Shown here: in pieces, positions 51,156 to 59,635 of the stretch | How the letters are laid out: every line of letters starts with the position of its first letter | Position numbering within the stretch: position 1 is the stretch's first letter | Origin: Methylobacterium sp. NEAU K | GTDB taxonomy: Bacteria > Pseudomonadota > Alphaproteobacteria > Rhizobiales > Beijerinckiaceae | Direction of reading: 5' to 3' | Length of the DNA: 64,000 nt | Assembly (NCBI RefSeq): GCF_030700285.1 | Contig: NZ_JAUYZJ010000012.1 | Location: 1-64,000 of the forward strand | The notes under the pieces: model-generated | The model's database searches: none | Seen by the model: only the letters and a program-made list of their open reading frames with translations | What the model was told of the DNA's origin: nothing | Translations under genes and position numbers: made by a program

Positions 51156-52817
51156 ATGCGTGCAGAATTGGCGGGCGCGGTCGCGCCCGGGAGCGATTAC
51201 AATTGGCTGTCCCGTGAGCGGATCGTCGCGAAACCGGGCTTCAACCGCTGGCTCGTTCCGCCTGCTGCCCTCGCAATCCACCTCTGCATCGGCATGGCCT
51301 ACGGGCTCTCGGTGTTCTGGCTGCCGCTGAGCCGGGCGCTCTCCGTCGGCCAGCCGGCTCCCGCCTCCTGCCCCGACATGGGCGTGATGACGGCTCTGTT
51401 CACCACCACCTGCGATTGGCGGGTCAGCGACCTCGTCACCGTCTTCTCCATCGGGATCGTCGTGCTCGGCCTCTCGGCCGCCCTGTTCGGGGGCTGGCTG
51501 GAGCGGGCCGGTCCGCGCAAGGCTGGCATCGCGGCCGCCTTGTGCTGGGGCGGCGGCTTCCTGATCGGTGCGCTCGGCGTCTACATCCACCAGCTCTGGC
51601 TGGTCTGGCTCGGGATGGGGCTGATCGGCGGCATCGGCCTCGGCCTGGGATACATCTCCCCGGTTTCGACGCTGATCAAATGGTTCCCCGACCGCCGCGG
51701 GATGGCGACCGGCATGGCGATCATGGGCTTCGGCGGCGGGGCGATGATCGGCTCACCGCTTGCCGACGGCCTGATCAAGTCCTTCCGGAGCGCCGATTCC
51801 GTCGGCGTCTGGCAGACGCTCGCCGTGATGGGCCTCGGCTACATCGTGTTCATGCTGGGCGGCGCCTTCGGCTACCGGGTGCCGCCGGCCGGGTGGCGCC
51901 CGGACGGGTGGGCCCCCTCCGCTTCCAAGAGCGCCATGATCGCCTCTGGCCACGTCCATCTCCGGGACGCGCACAAGACCTTCCAGTTCTGGATGATCTG
52001 GCTCGTGCTCTGCCTCAACGTCTCGGCCGGCATCGGCGTGCTGGCCCTGGCCTCGCCCATGCTCCAGGAGATCTTCGGTGGTTCGCTGATCGGGCTGCCG
52101 GGCACCGGCTTCTCCGCCCTCGACACCGGACAGAAGGCGCAGGTCGCCGCCATCGCGGCCGGCTTCGTCGGCCTGCTGTCGCTGTTCAACATCCTCGGCC
52201 GGTTCTTCTGGGCTTCGATGTCGGACCGGATCGGTCGCAAGTTCACCTACGCGACCTTCTTCGTGCTCGGCGGCGTGCTCTACGCGGCCGCGCCCTGGGC
52301 GGCCGGGATCGGCTCCCAGGCCCTGTTCGTCGCCATCTTTTGCGTGATCCTGTCCATGTATGGCGGCGGCTTCGCGACGATCCCCGCCTATCTCGCCGAT
52401 GTGTTCGGCACCCAGTTCGTGGGCGCCATCCACGGGCGCCTGCTCACGGCGTGGTCGACGGCCGGCATCGTCGGACCCTTCGTGGTCACCAAGATCCGCG
52501 AGGCGCAGGCGGCCACGGGCGTGCAGGGCGCAGACCTCTACGGGCGGACGATGTATGTGCTCGCGACCTTCCTGGCCGTCGGGTTCCTTTGCAACCTGCT
52601 GATCCGGCCCCTGGCCGCCAGCTGGTTCATGCCCGAAGCCGAGCGCGCAGCGCTCGATGCCCGGGTGGGCGCCTCGTCGGTCCGGTCGTCGGGCTCGTTC
52701 GGCATCGGCCGCGGCGGGTTCAGCCTCGGGGCCGCCCTGGCCTGGGCCGTGGTCGGCATCCCGATCCTCTGGGGCATCGGGATCACCCTGTCGAAGGCGT
52801 TCATCCTGTTCCGCTGA
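51156..52817 (+). CDS. OFA-family MFS transporter (oxalate/formate antiporter-like)
   Basis: 553 residues with twelve membrane helices; GGAGGA precedes the ATG. Family features: FNRWLVPPAALAIHLCIGMA at the start, GLGYISPVSTLIKWFPDRRG with MATGMAIMGFGGGAMIG, the mid-loop after helix 6, and FWASMSDRIGRKFTYATFFV after helix 8. The OFA family includes oxalate:formate exchangers and other organic-acid carriers. Beside formate dehydrogenase the cargo is probably formate and/or oxalate. It sits in the inner membrane. The N-terminal extension of about 30 residues is usual for this group. Confidence 0.88.
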   Translation: MRAELAGAVAPGSDYNWLSRERIVAKPGFNRWLVPPAALAIHLCIGMAYGLSVFWLPLSRALSVGQPAPASCPDMGVMTALFTTTCDWRVSDLVTVFSIGIVVLGLSAALFGGWLERAGPRKAGIAAALCWGGGFLIGALGVYIHQLWLVWLGMGLIGGIGLGLGYISPVSTLIKWFPDRRGMATGMAIMGFGGGAMIGSPLADGLIKSFRSADSVGVWQTLAVMGLGYIVFMLGGAFGYRVPPAGWRPDGWAPSASKSAMIASGHVHLRDAHKTFQFWMIWLVLCLNVSAGIGVLALASPMLQEIFGGSLIGLPGTGFSALDTGQKAQVAAIAAGFVGLLSLFNILGRFFWASMSDRIGRKFTYATFFVLGGVLYAAAPWAAGIGSQALFVAIFCVILSMYGGGFATIPAYLADVFGTQFVGAIHGRLLTAWSTAGIVGPFVVTKIREAQAATGVQGADLYGRTMYVLATFLAVGFLCNLLIRPLAASWFMPEAERAALDARVGASSVRSSGSFGIGRGGFSLGAALAWAVVGIPILWGIGITLSKAFILFR

Positions 52818-52925
52818 GCGCGCCAAACCGAGACCCGAGCGCCGTTCCTGATTGCTACGCGATCGGGATCGGCTCTAGGTTCCGGCATCCCTCCCCGCGG
52901 GGCGTGCGCCGCTCGGAATGCCTCC

Positions 52926-53855
52926 GTGATCGACAAGCTGGACTTCCTGTTGGCCCTCGCCCGCGAGCAGCATTTCGGCCACGCGGCCGAGGCCTGCGGC
53001 GTGACGCAGCAGACCCTCTCGGCGGGCGTGAAGCAGCTGGAGAACCGCTTCGGCGTGCAGCTCGTGCTGCGAGGCTCGCGCTTCCAGGGCTTCACACCCG
53101 AGGGTGAGCGCGTCCTCGAATGGGCGCGGCGGATCGTGGCCGATGCCCGGGCGATGCACGAGGAGGTCACGGGCCTGCGCCGCGGCCTGACCGGGCACCT
53201 GCGCATTGCCGCGATCCCCACCGCACTGCCGATGATCGTGAACCTGACGACGCCCTATCGCGAGCGCCATCCGGACGTCCGACTCACCGTGGAGTCCGCC
53301 ACGTCGGCCGACATCTTCTCACTGATCGAGAATCTGGAGGCGGATGCCGGGCTGACCTATCTCGACAACGAGCCTCTTGGCCGGGTCGTGTCCGTGCCGC
53401 TCTACCGGGAGCGCTACCGCCTGGTCACCGCGCTCGGCGGTCCGTTCGACGGCCGCGCCAGCGTGACCTGGGCCGAGACCGGCAGGCTGCCGCTTTGCCT
53501 GCTGACCCCGAACATGCAGAACCGACGCATCATCGATCAGCAGATCCGGGAATCCGGCGCGGACCCGGCCGCGACCCTCGAGTCGAACTCGATGATCGTG
53601 CTGCTGACCCATGTGCGCACCCTGCGCTGGGCCTCGATCATGCCGGAGATCCTGGTCGACGCGCTGGGGCCGATGGAGGGCGTGCGCGCGATCCCGATCA
53701 CCGCGCCGGACCTGGAGCACACGATCGGCCTCGTCGCCCCGCGGCGCGAACCCTCGACCCCGATGGTGACCGCCCTCGTCGCCATCGCCAGGACCCTGGC
53801 GCGGACCCTCGACCCGGACCTGTCGGGTACAACCGGAGCGGAGCCGGGCCCCTGA
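52926..53855 (+). CDS. LysR-family transcriptional regulator beside formate dehydrogenase
   Basis: 309 residues from GTG 52926. HTH: FLLALAREQHFGHAAEACGV then TQQTLSAGVKQLENRFGVQL (about 7-47). A PBP2-type effector domain from about 90 follows (LTGHLRIAAIPTALPMIVNL, LTVESATSADIFSLIENLEA). The unusual TQQTLSAGVKQLE helix is like that of formate-dehydrogenase-linked FdsR/OxyR-type proteins. It is encoded downstream in the same direction and probably activates fds and the transporter, sensing formate or a related acid. Confidence 0.88.
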   Translation: MIDKLDFLLALAREQHFGHAAEACGVTQQTLSAGVKQLENRFGVQLVLRGSRFQGFTPEGERVLEWARRIVADARAMHEEVTGLRRGLTGHLRIAAIPTALPMIVNLTTPYRERHPDVRLTVESATSADIFSLIENLEADAGLTYLDNEPLGRVVSVPLYRERYRLVTALGGPFDGRASVTWAETGRLPLCLLTPNMQNRRIIDQQIRESGADPAATLESNSMIVLLTHVRTLRWASIMPEILVDALGPMEGVRAIPITAPDLEHTIGLVAPRREPSTPMVTALVAIARTLARTLDPDLSGTTGAEPGP

Positions 53856-53985
53856 GCGGCGCACGCGGCTCCCCGCCGCGCGTCGAGGGGAGACGGGCAG
53901 AGCCGGGAACGCGGCGACACGCAGGCTGCGGTGATTGGCCGGGGCCGCCCTGGCGGCGATGGGTTTGTCCGGGAATTTGCGCGCA

Positions 53986-54029
53986 CGACGAGAAAAGCCG
54001 CCCCGTCACCGGAGCGGCTTTTCTCGTCG
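53986..54029. terminator. Bidirectional intrinsic terminator between lysR and rpmG
   Basis: CGACGAGAAAAGCCGC (53986-54001) and GCGGCTTTTCTCGTCG (54014-54029) form a perfect 16-bp stem with a 12-base loop. AAAA in one arm and TTTT in the other give a U-tract in both directions, so it can stop the LysR transcript and the opposing rpmG transcript. Confidence 0.85.
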
Positions 54030-54057
54030 GATGGAGCCAGGTGGTGGCCCCGAGGTC

Positions 54058-54225
54058 TTACTTGATCTTGGTTTCCTTGAAGTCGACGTGCTTGCGCGCG
54101 ACCGGATCGTACTTGCGCATCGTCAGCTTCTCGGTCTGCGTGCGGGAGTTCTTCTTGGTGACGTAGAAATAGCCCGTGTCGGCGGTGGAGACGAGCTTGA
54201 TCTTGACGGTGACGGCCTTGGCCAT
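54058..54225 (-). CDS. rpmG: 50S ribosomal protein L33 (zinc-free form)
   Basis: 55 residues from ATG 54225: [20 protein letters not shown], then [20 protein letters not shown] and [15 protein letters not shown]. The C-terminal Cys pairs of the zinc form are absent, so this is the C-minus type usual in alphaproteobacteria. It is part of the large ribosomal subunit near the E site. It is the last gene of the leftward rnr run. Confidence 0.97.
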   Translation of the reverse strand: MAKAVTVKIKLVSTADTGYFYVTKKNSRTQTEKLTMRKYDPVARKHVDFKETKIK

Positions 54226-54331
54226 GGCGCGGCGCTCCTGCAGGGTGCGGCATTCCGCGTGAGCGAAACGCAAATGGCCGGGAGAGCCCGGCCGAATACG
54301 GGCCGCTCAATGCCCGATCGGGCCCGTCAGG

Positions 54332-55531
54332 TCAAGGTCGGGATCCGGATCGCTCCGTCATGGCGAGGCACAGGGCGAAGGCCAGGAACAGCCCGAGCAG
54401 CGCCAGCGCGAAGCCCTGCGGCGGCACGAGGTCGAGGCCGCCGCCGATGATCGGCGGCCCCAGCATCAGGCCGACATTGTAGAGCACCACGAAGGCGGCG
54501 TTCGCCCCCGCGAGATCGGAGGCGGCGACCCGGTCGCCCAGGGTCGCCAGGCCGACGGTGTAGAGCGTGCCGGCGAGGCCGCCCCAGACCAGCAGGAGCA
54601 GGCCGAACGCCAGCGGCGAGCCGGAGGCCAGCGGGATCAGGGCCGAGCCTGCCGCCCCCCCGAGGCTCGCGCCGAGCAGCACCGCGCGCCGGTCGAGGCG
54701 GTCGGCGAGCCAGCCGAACGGGATCTGGAACAGCACGTTGCCGAGGGCGATCAGGCTGACGAGGCCGGCCGCACCTTGGGCGTCGTAGCCGATGCGCAGG
54801 CCGTAGAGCGGCAGGATCGCGAAGATGCCGGTCTCAACCGCCCCGTAGGCGAGGGCGGCCAGCAGCGCGCCGGGGGCGAGGCGCAGGTAGCCGACGATGC
54901 CGCGCCCGGAGCCCGATTCGATCGACGGCGACAGCCCGCGCGCGAGGACGATCGGCAGGCCGCCGGCCAGCATCAGGGCCGCACCGGTCAGGTAGGGGGG
55001 CAGCCCCTCCGTCCCGACCAGCGCCAGCAGCATCGGGCCGACCGCGAAGCCGGCCGCCAGCACGGTGGCGTAGATGCCCATCACGAGGCCGCGGCGCTCC
55101 GGCGGGGCTGCGGCGTTGATCCAATACTCGGAGAGGACGAACAGGGCGCCCAGCGTGGCCGAGAAGACGAAGCGCAGCGGGAACCACAAGGCGATCCCCG
55201 GCAGCAGCGGGAAGGTCCCGAGGCTCAGCGCGCCGACGGCCAGCGCGAGGCAGAGCAGCGGCGCGACGCCGATCCGCGCCGCGAGCCGCGGCACGAACGG
55301 CACCGTGCAGATGCTGGCGATGCCGGCGATCGCGGTGTTCAGACCGATCAGCGTGCTCGACGCCCCGCGTCGCTCCATCTCGATCGACAGCAGCGGGATC
55401 GACAGGCTGAGGCCGATCCCGACCACCGCCACGCAGGCGATGGCCGCCGCGATCGCCGCCACGGGCTCCGCCCCGATCCCGCGGCCCTCGCGCCCCTCGA
55501 CCATGCGCGCCGGCCGCTCGGAAAAATTCAC
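54332..55531 (-). CDS. MFS transporter
   Basis: 399 residues from GTG 55531, which overlaps the NUDIX stop (GTGA); ATG 55504 is another start. Twelve hydrophobic segments. Sequences include LSIPLLSIEMERRGASSTLI, FVFSATLGALFVLSEYWINA and LFQIPFGWLADRLDRRAVLL, the last being the MFS loop motif (G.LADR.DRR). The family exports drugs or metabolites; substrate unknown. In related genomes an MFS gene often lies between the NUDIX gene and rpmG. Confidence 0.88.
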   Translation of the reverse strand: MNFSERPARMVEGREGRGIGAEPVAAIAAAIACVAVVGIGLSLSIPLLSIEMERRGASSTLIGLNTAIAGIASICTVPFVPRLAARIGVAPLLCLALAVGALSLGTFPLLPGIALWFPLRFVFSATLGALFVLSEYWINAAAPPERRGLVMGIYATVLAAGFAVGPMLLALVGTEGLPPYLTGAALMLAGGLPIVLARGLSPSIESGSGRGIVGYLRLAPGALLAALAYGAVETGIFAILPLYGLRIGYDAQGAAGLVSLIALGNVLFQIPFGWLADRLDRRAVLLGASLGGAAGSALIPLASGSPLAFGLLLLVWGGLAGTLYTVGLATLGDRVAASDLAGANAAFVVLYNVGLMLGPPIIGGGLDLVPPQGFALALLGLFLAFALCLAMTERSGSRP

Positions 55532-56277
55532 AGCGCGACCCGTTCCCGGCGGCCGTAGCGCTCGTAATGGAAGGGGATCATCCGGTGCGGCGCGAAATCG
55601 GCGGCGATCTGCGCCTCGAGGTCGTCGAGGATGGCCCGTGTGATGAACGGCAGGTCGAGCTTGCGCGCCGCTTCCAGGCGGACCCAGGCGAGTTCGGTGA
55701 GTTCCGCATCGGACGTCACCCGGCCGGGCTCCTCGACCGCGATCATGCGGCGGTCGACGGCGAAGAAGCGCGTGTCGAAGCGGCGCACGCGCTTGGGCGG
55801 CGTGATCGCACGGGCGACGAGGTGCAGCGCCTCAAGATCGGGCAGGACGCCGTGCCGGGCGAACCCCTCCCACCCCCCTGGGGCAGCCTCCGGCGCGCCG
55901 TGCTCCCGGGTGCCGAGCAACAGGCCGGTCTCCTCGTAGGTCTCCCGGATCGCGGCCAGCGCCAGCGCCCGGCCGAGATGATGCGGCGGCCGGGAGACCT
56001 GCCGGTTGAGCGCCGCCTCCGCGTAGTCGGGCAGCGCACCGGCCACCGGCATGTGGCGGTCGCCGAGTTCGATCCGCCCGCCCGGGAACACGAACTTGCC
56101 GGGCATGAAGGCGAGGTTCGGGTTCCGGCGGCCCATGAGGACCTTCGGGCCGCGTTTCCCGCGACGGTCGAGCACGATCATCGTCGCGGCGTCCCGCGGC
56201 CGCAGGCGCGCCGCGGAGGGTTTCCGCTCACGGGTGATCGCGGTCTCGGATTCCTGCTGCGGCTCCGGCTGCGGCAA
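55528..56277 (-). CDS. NUDIX hydrolase
   Basis: 249 residues if started at TTG 56277, which follows GGAGGAG by seven bases; no ATG or GTG precedes the domain. MIVLDRRGKRGPKVLMGRRN then FMPGKFVFPGGRIELGDR starts the NUDIX fold. The box is AIRETYEETGLLLG, a usual R-E-x-x-E-E arrangement with the G before it at a distance typical of this long-insert subgroup. The tail PFITRAILDDLEAQIAADF is family-specific. It may hydrolyse CoA- or nucleotide-linked substrates. The start overlaps the DUF983 end. Confidence 0.8.
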   Translation of the reverse strand: MPQPEPQQESETAITRERKPSAARLRPRDAATMIVLDRRGKRGPKVLMGRRNPNLAFMPGKFVFPGGRIELGDRHMPVAGALPDYAEAALNRQVSRPPHHLGRALALAAIRETYEETGLLLGTREHGAPEAAPGGWEGFARHGVLPDLEALHLVARAITPPKRVRRFDTRFFAVDRRMIAVEEPGRVTSDAELTELAWVRLEAARKLDLPFITRAILDDLEAQIAADFAPHRMIPFHYERYGRRERVAL

Positions 56278-56698
56278 GGCGCGTCTCCTCCAACCCCGAA
56301 GCGGGGCGGACCCGCGGTAGCGTGGCGAAGCCGTGCATGCCAAGGGCGTATTGCAACCCGACGACGGCGCCCTTGACCGGCTGGAGCAACGCCAGGGCGA
56401 ACAGCAGCGTGACGACCGGCCACACCCCCATCTCGACCCAGAGCGGGACGTCGTAGGCGGTCTCGGTCTCCAGGATCAGGTAGCCCACCACGTGGGCGAC
56501 CACGAAGATGACCACGTAGGGCGGCAGGTCGTCGGCCCGGTGGTGGTGCAATTCCAGCCCGCAAGCCGCGCAGTCCGGCCGCACCTTCAGGAAGCGCCCG
56601 AAGATCCGGCCCTCGCCGCAATGAGGGCAGCGGCCGACGAAGCCCCGGGCCATGGCGGGGATCAGGCGGGTGCGCACGGGGATCGCGTCGGCGGCCAT
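56228..56698 (-). CDS. DUF983 membrane protein with zinc-ribbon N-terminus
   Basis: 156 residues from ATG 56698. Two CxxC knuckles (GRCPHCGEGRIFG and DCAACGLELHHH) precede a histidine-rich turn and two membrane helices (YVVIFVVAHVVGYLILETET and VVTLLFALALLQPVKGAVVG). DUF983 genes in alphaproteobacteria usually follow rnr, as here (start 23 bp after the rnr stop). Function unknown. The C-terminal codons overlap the NUDIX start. Confidence 0.88.
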   Translation of the reverse strand: MAADAIPVRTRLIPAMARGFVGRCPHCGEGRIFGRFLKVRPDCAACGLELHHHRADDLPPYVVIFVVAHVVGYLILETETAYDVPLWVEMGVWPVVTLLFALALLQPVKGAVVGLQYALGMHGFATLPRVRPASGLEETRLAAAGAAAGIRDRDHP

Positions 56699-56721
56699 GT
56701 CCAGGCTGTACACCGGCCGGG

Positions 56722-59046
56722 TCAGCGGCGCGAGCCGCGATGGCGCGTACCGGCGTTGCGGATGCCGGCGGGTCTGCCCGGCGAGGCGGCGTTGAACGGG
56801 CGGCCGCCGGGCTTCCGGCCGGGTCCGCCCGCCTTGCCGGCCCCGGAGCGCGCCCGGCCCTCGCTGAGCAGCTCGAAGCGGAGCGCGCCCGCCACCGGCG
56901 CCGCCTCGACGAGGCGAACCTCGACGCGGTCGCCCAGGCGGAACGTCTCCCCGCTGCGCTCGCCCACCAGGGCGTGGCGGGCCTCCTCGTGGCGGAAATA
57001 GTCGGCGCCGAGCTGCGAGATCGGCACGAAGCCGTCCGCCCCGGTCTCGTCGAGCTTGATGAACAGGCCCGACCGGGTGACCCCCGCGATCTGGCCCGCG
57101 AAGGTCGCCCCGATCCGGTCGGCGAGATGGTGCGCGATCAGCCGATCGATGGTCTCGCGCTCGGCCGCCATGGCGCGGCGCTCGGCCGCCGAGATCTGTT
57201 CCCCGATCTGCGCGAGCTCGCCCGCGGAGATGTCGTTCGCGAGCCCGTCCCTTCCGAGCGTGCACGCCGTGATCAGCGCCCGGTGAACGATCAGGTCGGC
57301 GTAGCGGCGGATCGGCGAGGTGAAGTGGGCGTAGCGGCGCAGGTTCAGGCCGAAATGACCGAGATTCTCCGCGGCGTAGACCGCCTGAGCCTGGCTGCGC
57401 AGGATCACCTCGTTCAGAAAGACGCCGTGCTCGCTCTCGGCCGCGGTGGCGAGGATGCGGTTGAACAGGGCGGGGCGCAGCGCCCCCTCCTTCGGCAGCT
57501 TGATGCCGATCGAGGCCAGAACCTCGCCGAGCGCCCGCATCTTCTCCAGCGCCGGCTCGTCGTGGACGCGGTAGATCAGCGGCTGGCGTGCGTGCTCCAG
57601 GGTTTCCGCGGCTGCGACGTTCGCCTGGATCATGAACTCTTCGATGAGCCGGTGCGCGTCGAGGCGCTCCGGCACGATCACCCGGTCGACCGCGCCCTCC
57701 GGGGAGAGCAGCACCTTGCGCTCGGGCAGGTCCAGGGCCAGTGGCCCGCGTTGGTCCCGCGCCTCGCGCAGGGCCGCGTAGGCCGTCCAGAGCGGGCGCA
57801 GCACCGTTTCCAGCAGCGGCCCGGTGGCCGCGTCCGGCCGCCCGTCGATGGCGGCTTGCGCCTGGGCGTAGGCGAGCTTGGCGCGCGAGCGCATCATCAC
57901 CCGGTGGAAGCTGTGGCGGCGCTTCACGCCGTCGGCCGCGATCACCATGCGCACCGCGATGGCCGGACGGTCCTCGCCCTCGCGCAGGGAGCAGAGATCG
58001 TTCGAGATCCGCTCGGGCAGCATCGGCACGACACGGTCGGGGAAGTAGACCGAGTTGCCCCGCTCCAGCGCCTCGCGGTCGAGGCTCGAACCGGGGCGGA
58101 CATAGGCCGCTACGTCCGCGATGGCGACGGTGAGGATGAAGCCGCCCGGATTGGCCGGGTCGGGATCGGCCTCGGCCATCACGGCGTCGTCGTGGTCCTT
58201 GGCGTCGGGCGGATCGATGGTCAGGAGCGGGCGGTCACGCCAATCCTCGCGGCCCTTCAGGGTGGCGGGCTCGGCAGCGTCGGCCTCGGCCAGGGTGGCG
58301 TCCGAGAACACGTGCGGGATGTTGTGCAGGTGGAGCGCGATCAGGCTCACCGCCTTCTCGGAGCCGAGCGACCCCAGGCGCTCCCGGACGCGGCCCCGCG
58401 GCAGGCCGAAGCGCGTCTCGCGCTCCACCGAGACGCTCACGAGGTCGCCGTCCCGGGCCTGGCCCTCCTCGCCGGGCGGGATCAGGATCTCGCGGCCCTG
58501 CGAACGCTTCTCCACCGGTACGATGCGGCCGCCCTGCGCGCCGGCGCGGTAGACGCCGATCACCTCCGCGCGGTTCTTGCCGATGACCTTGATGACCCGG
58601 CCCGTGTAGCCGCCCTCGGCGTCGCGCTCGACCCGGACGAGCGCCCGGTCGCCGATGCCTGCGGCCGGCCGGTTGCCCTTCCGGGAGCCGCGCGGCTGGC
58701 TGAGCACGATGGCGGGCGGCTTGCCCGTGCCGCTCCATTCCACCGGGATCGCCAGGAAGTCGCCGTGCCGGTCGCGGGAGCGGATATCCGTCAGCACCAC
58801 AGGCGGCAGGCTGCCCGAAGCCGCGAGGCCGCCGCGCCCGCGATCGAGGGCGCCGTCCTCCTCGATCTCCTTCAGCACGCGCTTGAGCTCGATCTTGGCG
58901 GCGCCCTTGATGCCGAACGCTTTGGCGATCTCCCGCTTGCCGACGGGTTCCTTCGCCTCGGCCACGAAGGCGAGGATCTGCTCACGGGTGGGGACGGGCG
59001 GGGGAGCGGCGGGCTCGGCCGCCTCTGCGCGGGTGCGTCGTGCCAA
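56722..59046 (-). CDS. rnr: Ribonuclease R
   Basis: 774 residues with a TTG start at 59046 (LARRTRAEAAEP; no nearby ATG in frame). Domains: winged-helix HTH at about 20-75, cold-shock OB folds 80-250, RNB catalytic domain about 260-590 with the Asp-rich active site in LLTIDPPDAKDHDDAVMAEA, and S1 domain about 640-710 (IGATFAGQIAGVTRSGLFIK). A basic Gly/Pro/Arg tail follows. A 3'-5' exoribonuclease acting on structured RNA. The topA gene that often precedes rnr in Rhizobiales is absent here. Confidence 0.95.
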   Translation of the reverse strand: MARRTRAEAAEPAAPPPVPTREQILAFVAEAKEPVGKREIAKAFGIKGAAKIELKRVLKEIEEDGALDRGRGGLAASGSLPPVVLTDIRSRDRHGDFLAIPVEWSGTGKPPAIVLSQPRGSRKGNRPAAGIGDRALVRVERDAEGGYTGRVIKVIGKNRAEVIGVYRAGAQGGRIVPVEKRSQGREILIPPGEEGQARDGDLVSVSVERETRFGLPRGRVRERLGSLGSEKAVSLIALHLHNIPHVFSDATLAEADAAEPATLKGREDWRDRPLLTIDPPDAKDHDDAVMAEADPDPANPGGFILTVAIADVAAYVRPGSSLDREALERGNSVYFPDRVVPMLPERISNDLCSLREGEDRPAIAVRMVIAADGVKRRHSFHRVMMRSRAKLAYAQAQAAIDGRPDAATGPLLETVLRPLWTAYAALREARDQRGPLALDLPERKVLLSPEGAVDRVIVPERLDAHRLIEEFMIQANVAAAETLEHARQPLIYRVHDEPALEKMRALGEVLASIGIKLPKEGALRPALFNRILATAAESEHGVFLNEVILRSQAQAVYAAENLGHFGLNLRRYAHFTSPIRRYADLIVHRALITACTLGRDGLANDISAGELAQIGEQISAAERRAMAAERETIDRLIAHHLADRIGATFAGQIAGVTRSGLFIKLDETGADGFVPISQLGADYFRHEEARHALVGERSGETFRLGDRVEVRLVEAAPVAGALRFELLSEGRARSGAGKAGGPGRKPGGRPFNAASPGRPAGIRNAGTRHRGSRR

Positions 59047-59182
59047 AAGGTGGTGCCGGACGGTTCTCGGGAAATGCGCACCCCTTCAGGGGCGCCAGAC
59101 CGCTGATTCGATCGTGTTTCCACAAGATGGGGTCCTGGCGCGCCCGCGGCAACGCCGGCCTTCGCGTCCTCAACAGGCGCGA

Positions 59183-59521
59183 TCAGCCGGTGGAGGCGGA
59201 CTTGCGGATGCGGTCGACCGCCAGATCCACCTCGAAGCCGGGCGCCAGGATCTCGTCCAGGGTGAACGGGCAGGCGCGCGGCAGGGTCAGGTTCACCTGT
59301 CCCTCCAGAGGCGCCAGCTCCGGCGTCTCCGCCTGCTCGATCGCCAGAGTCCAGGCCCCGTCCATGCGCAGGCTCCCGGGCTCGGGCGGGGCGACCGCCA
59401 GCGCGGCGAGCCTCGCGCGCCCGGCCTCGCGGCAGGCGAGACTCCTGGCGTCTTCGGAGAGGAGGGTCGCCTTGATCAGCTCGGCCAGGGCATCCCTGAC
59501 CCGTTCCACGCTCGCGTTCAT
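59183..59521 (-). CDS. Conserved hypothetical protein
   Basis: 112 residues from ATG 59521. ERVRDALAELIKATLLSEDA at the start and ELAPLEGQVNLTLPRACPFT then LDEILAPGFEVDLAVDRIRK at the end have natural amphipathic pattern. No motif or signal recognised. It lies upstream of rnr in the same direction (136 bp) and is divergent from the YdiJ-like gene. Function unknown. Confidence 0.6.
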   Translation of the reverse strand: MNASVERVRDALAELIKATLLSEDARSLACREAGRARLAALAVAPPEPGSLRMDGAWTLAIEQAETPELAPLEGQVNLTLPRACPFTLDEILAPGFEVDLAVDRIRKSASTG

Positions 59522-59635
59522 GGGCATCCGTTCCGCAGACACCGAGGCCGTGGCAAGCGGGGTGCCAGCACGCGTGAGGCCGCGTGACACAACCGCCGAT
59601 CTTCCCTCGCGATCAGCCATGTGTAGAACGCCCGC

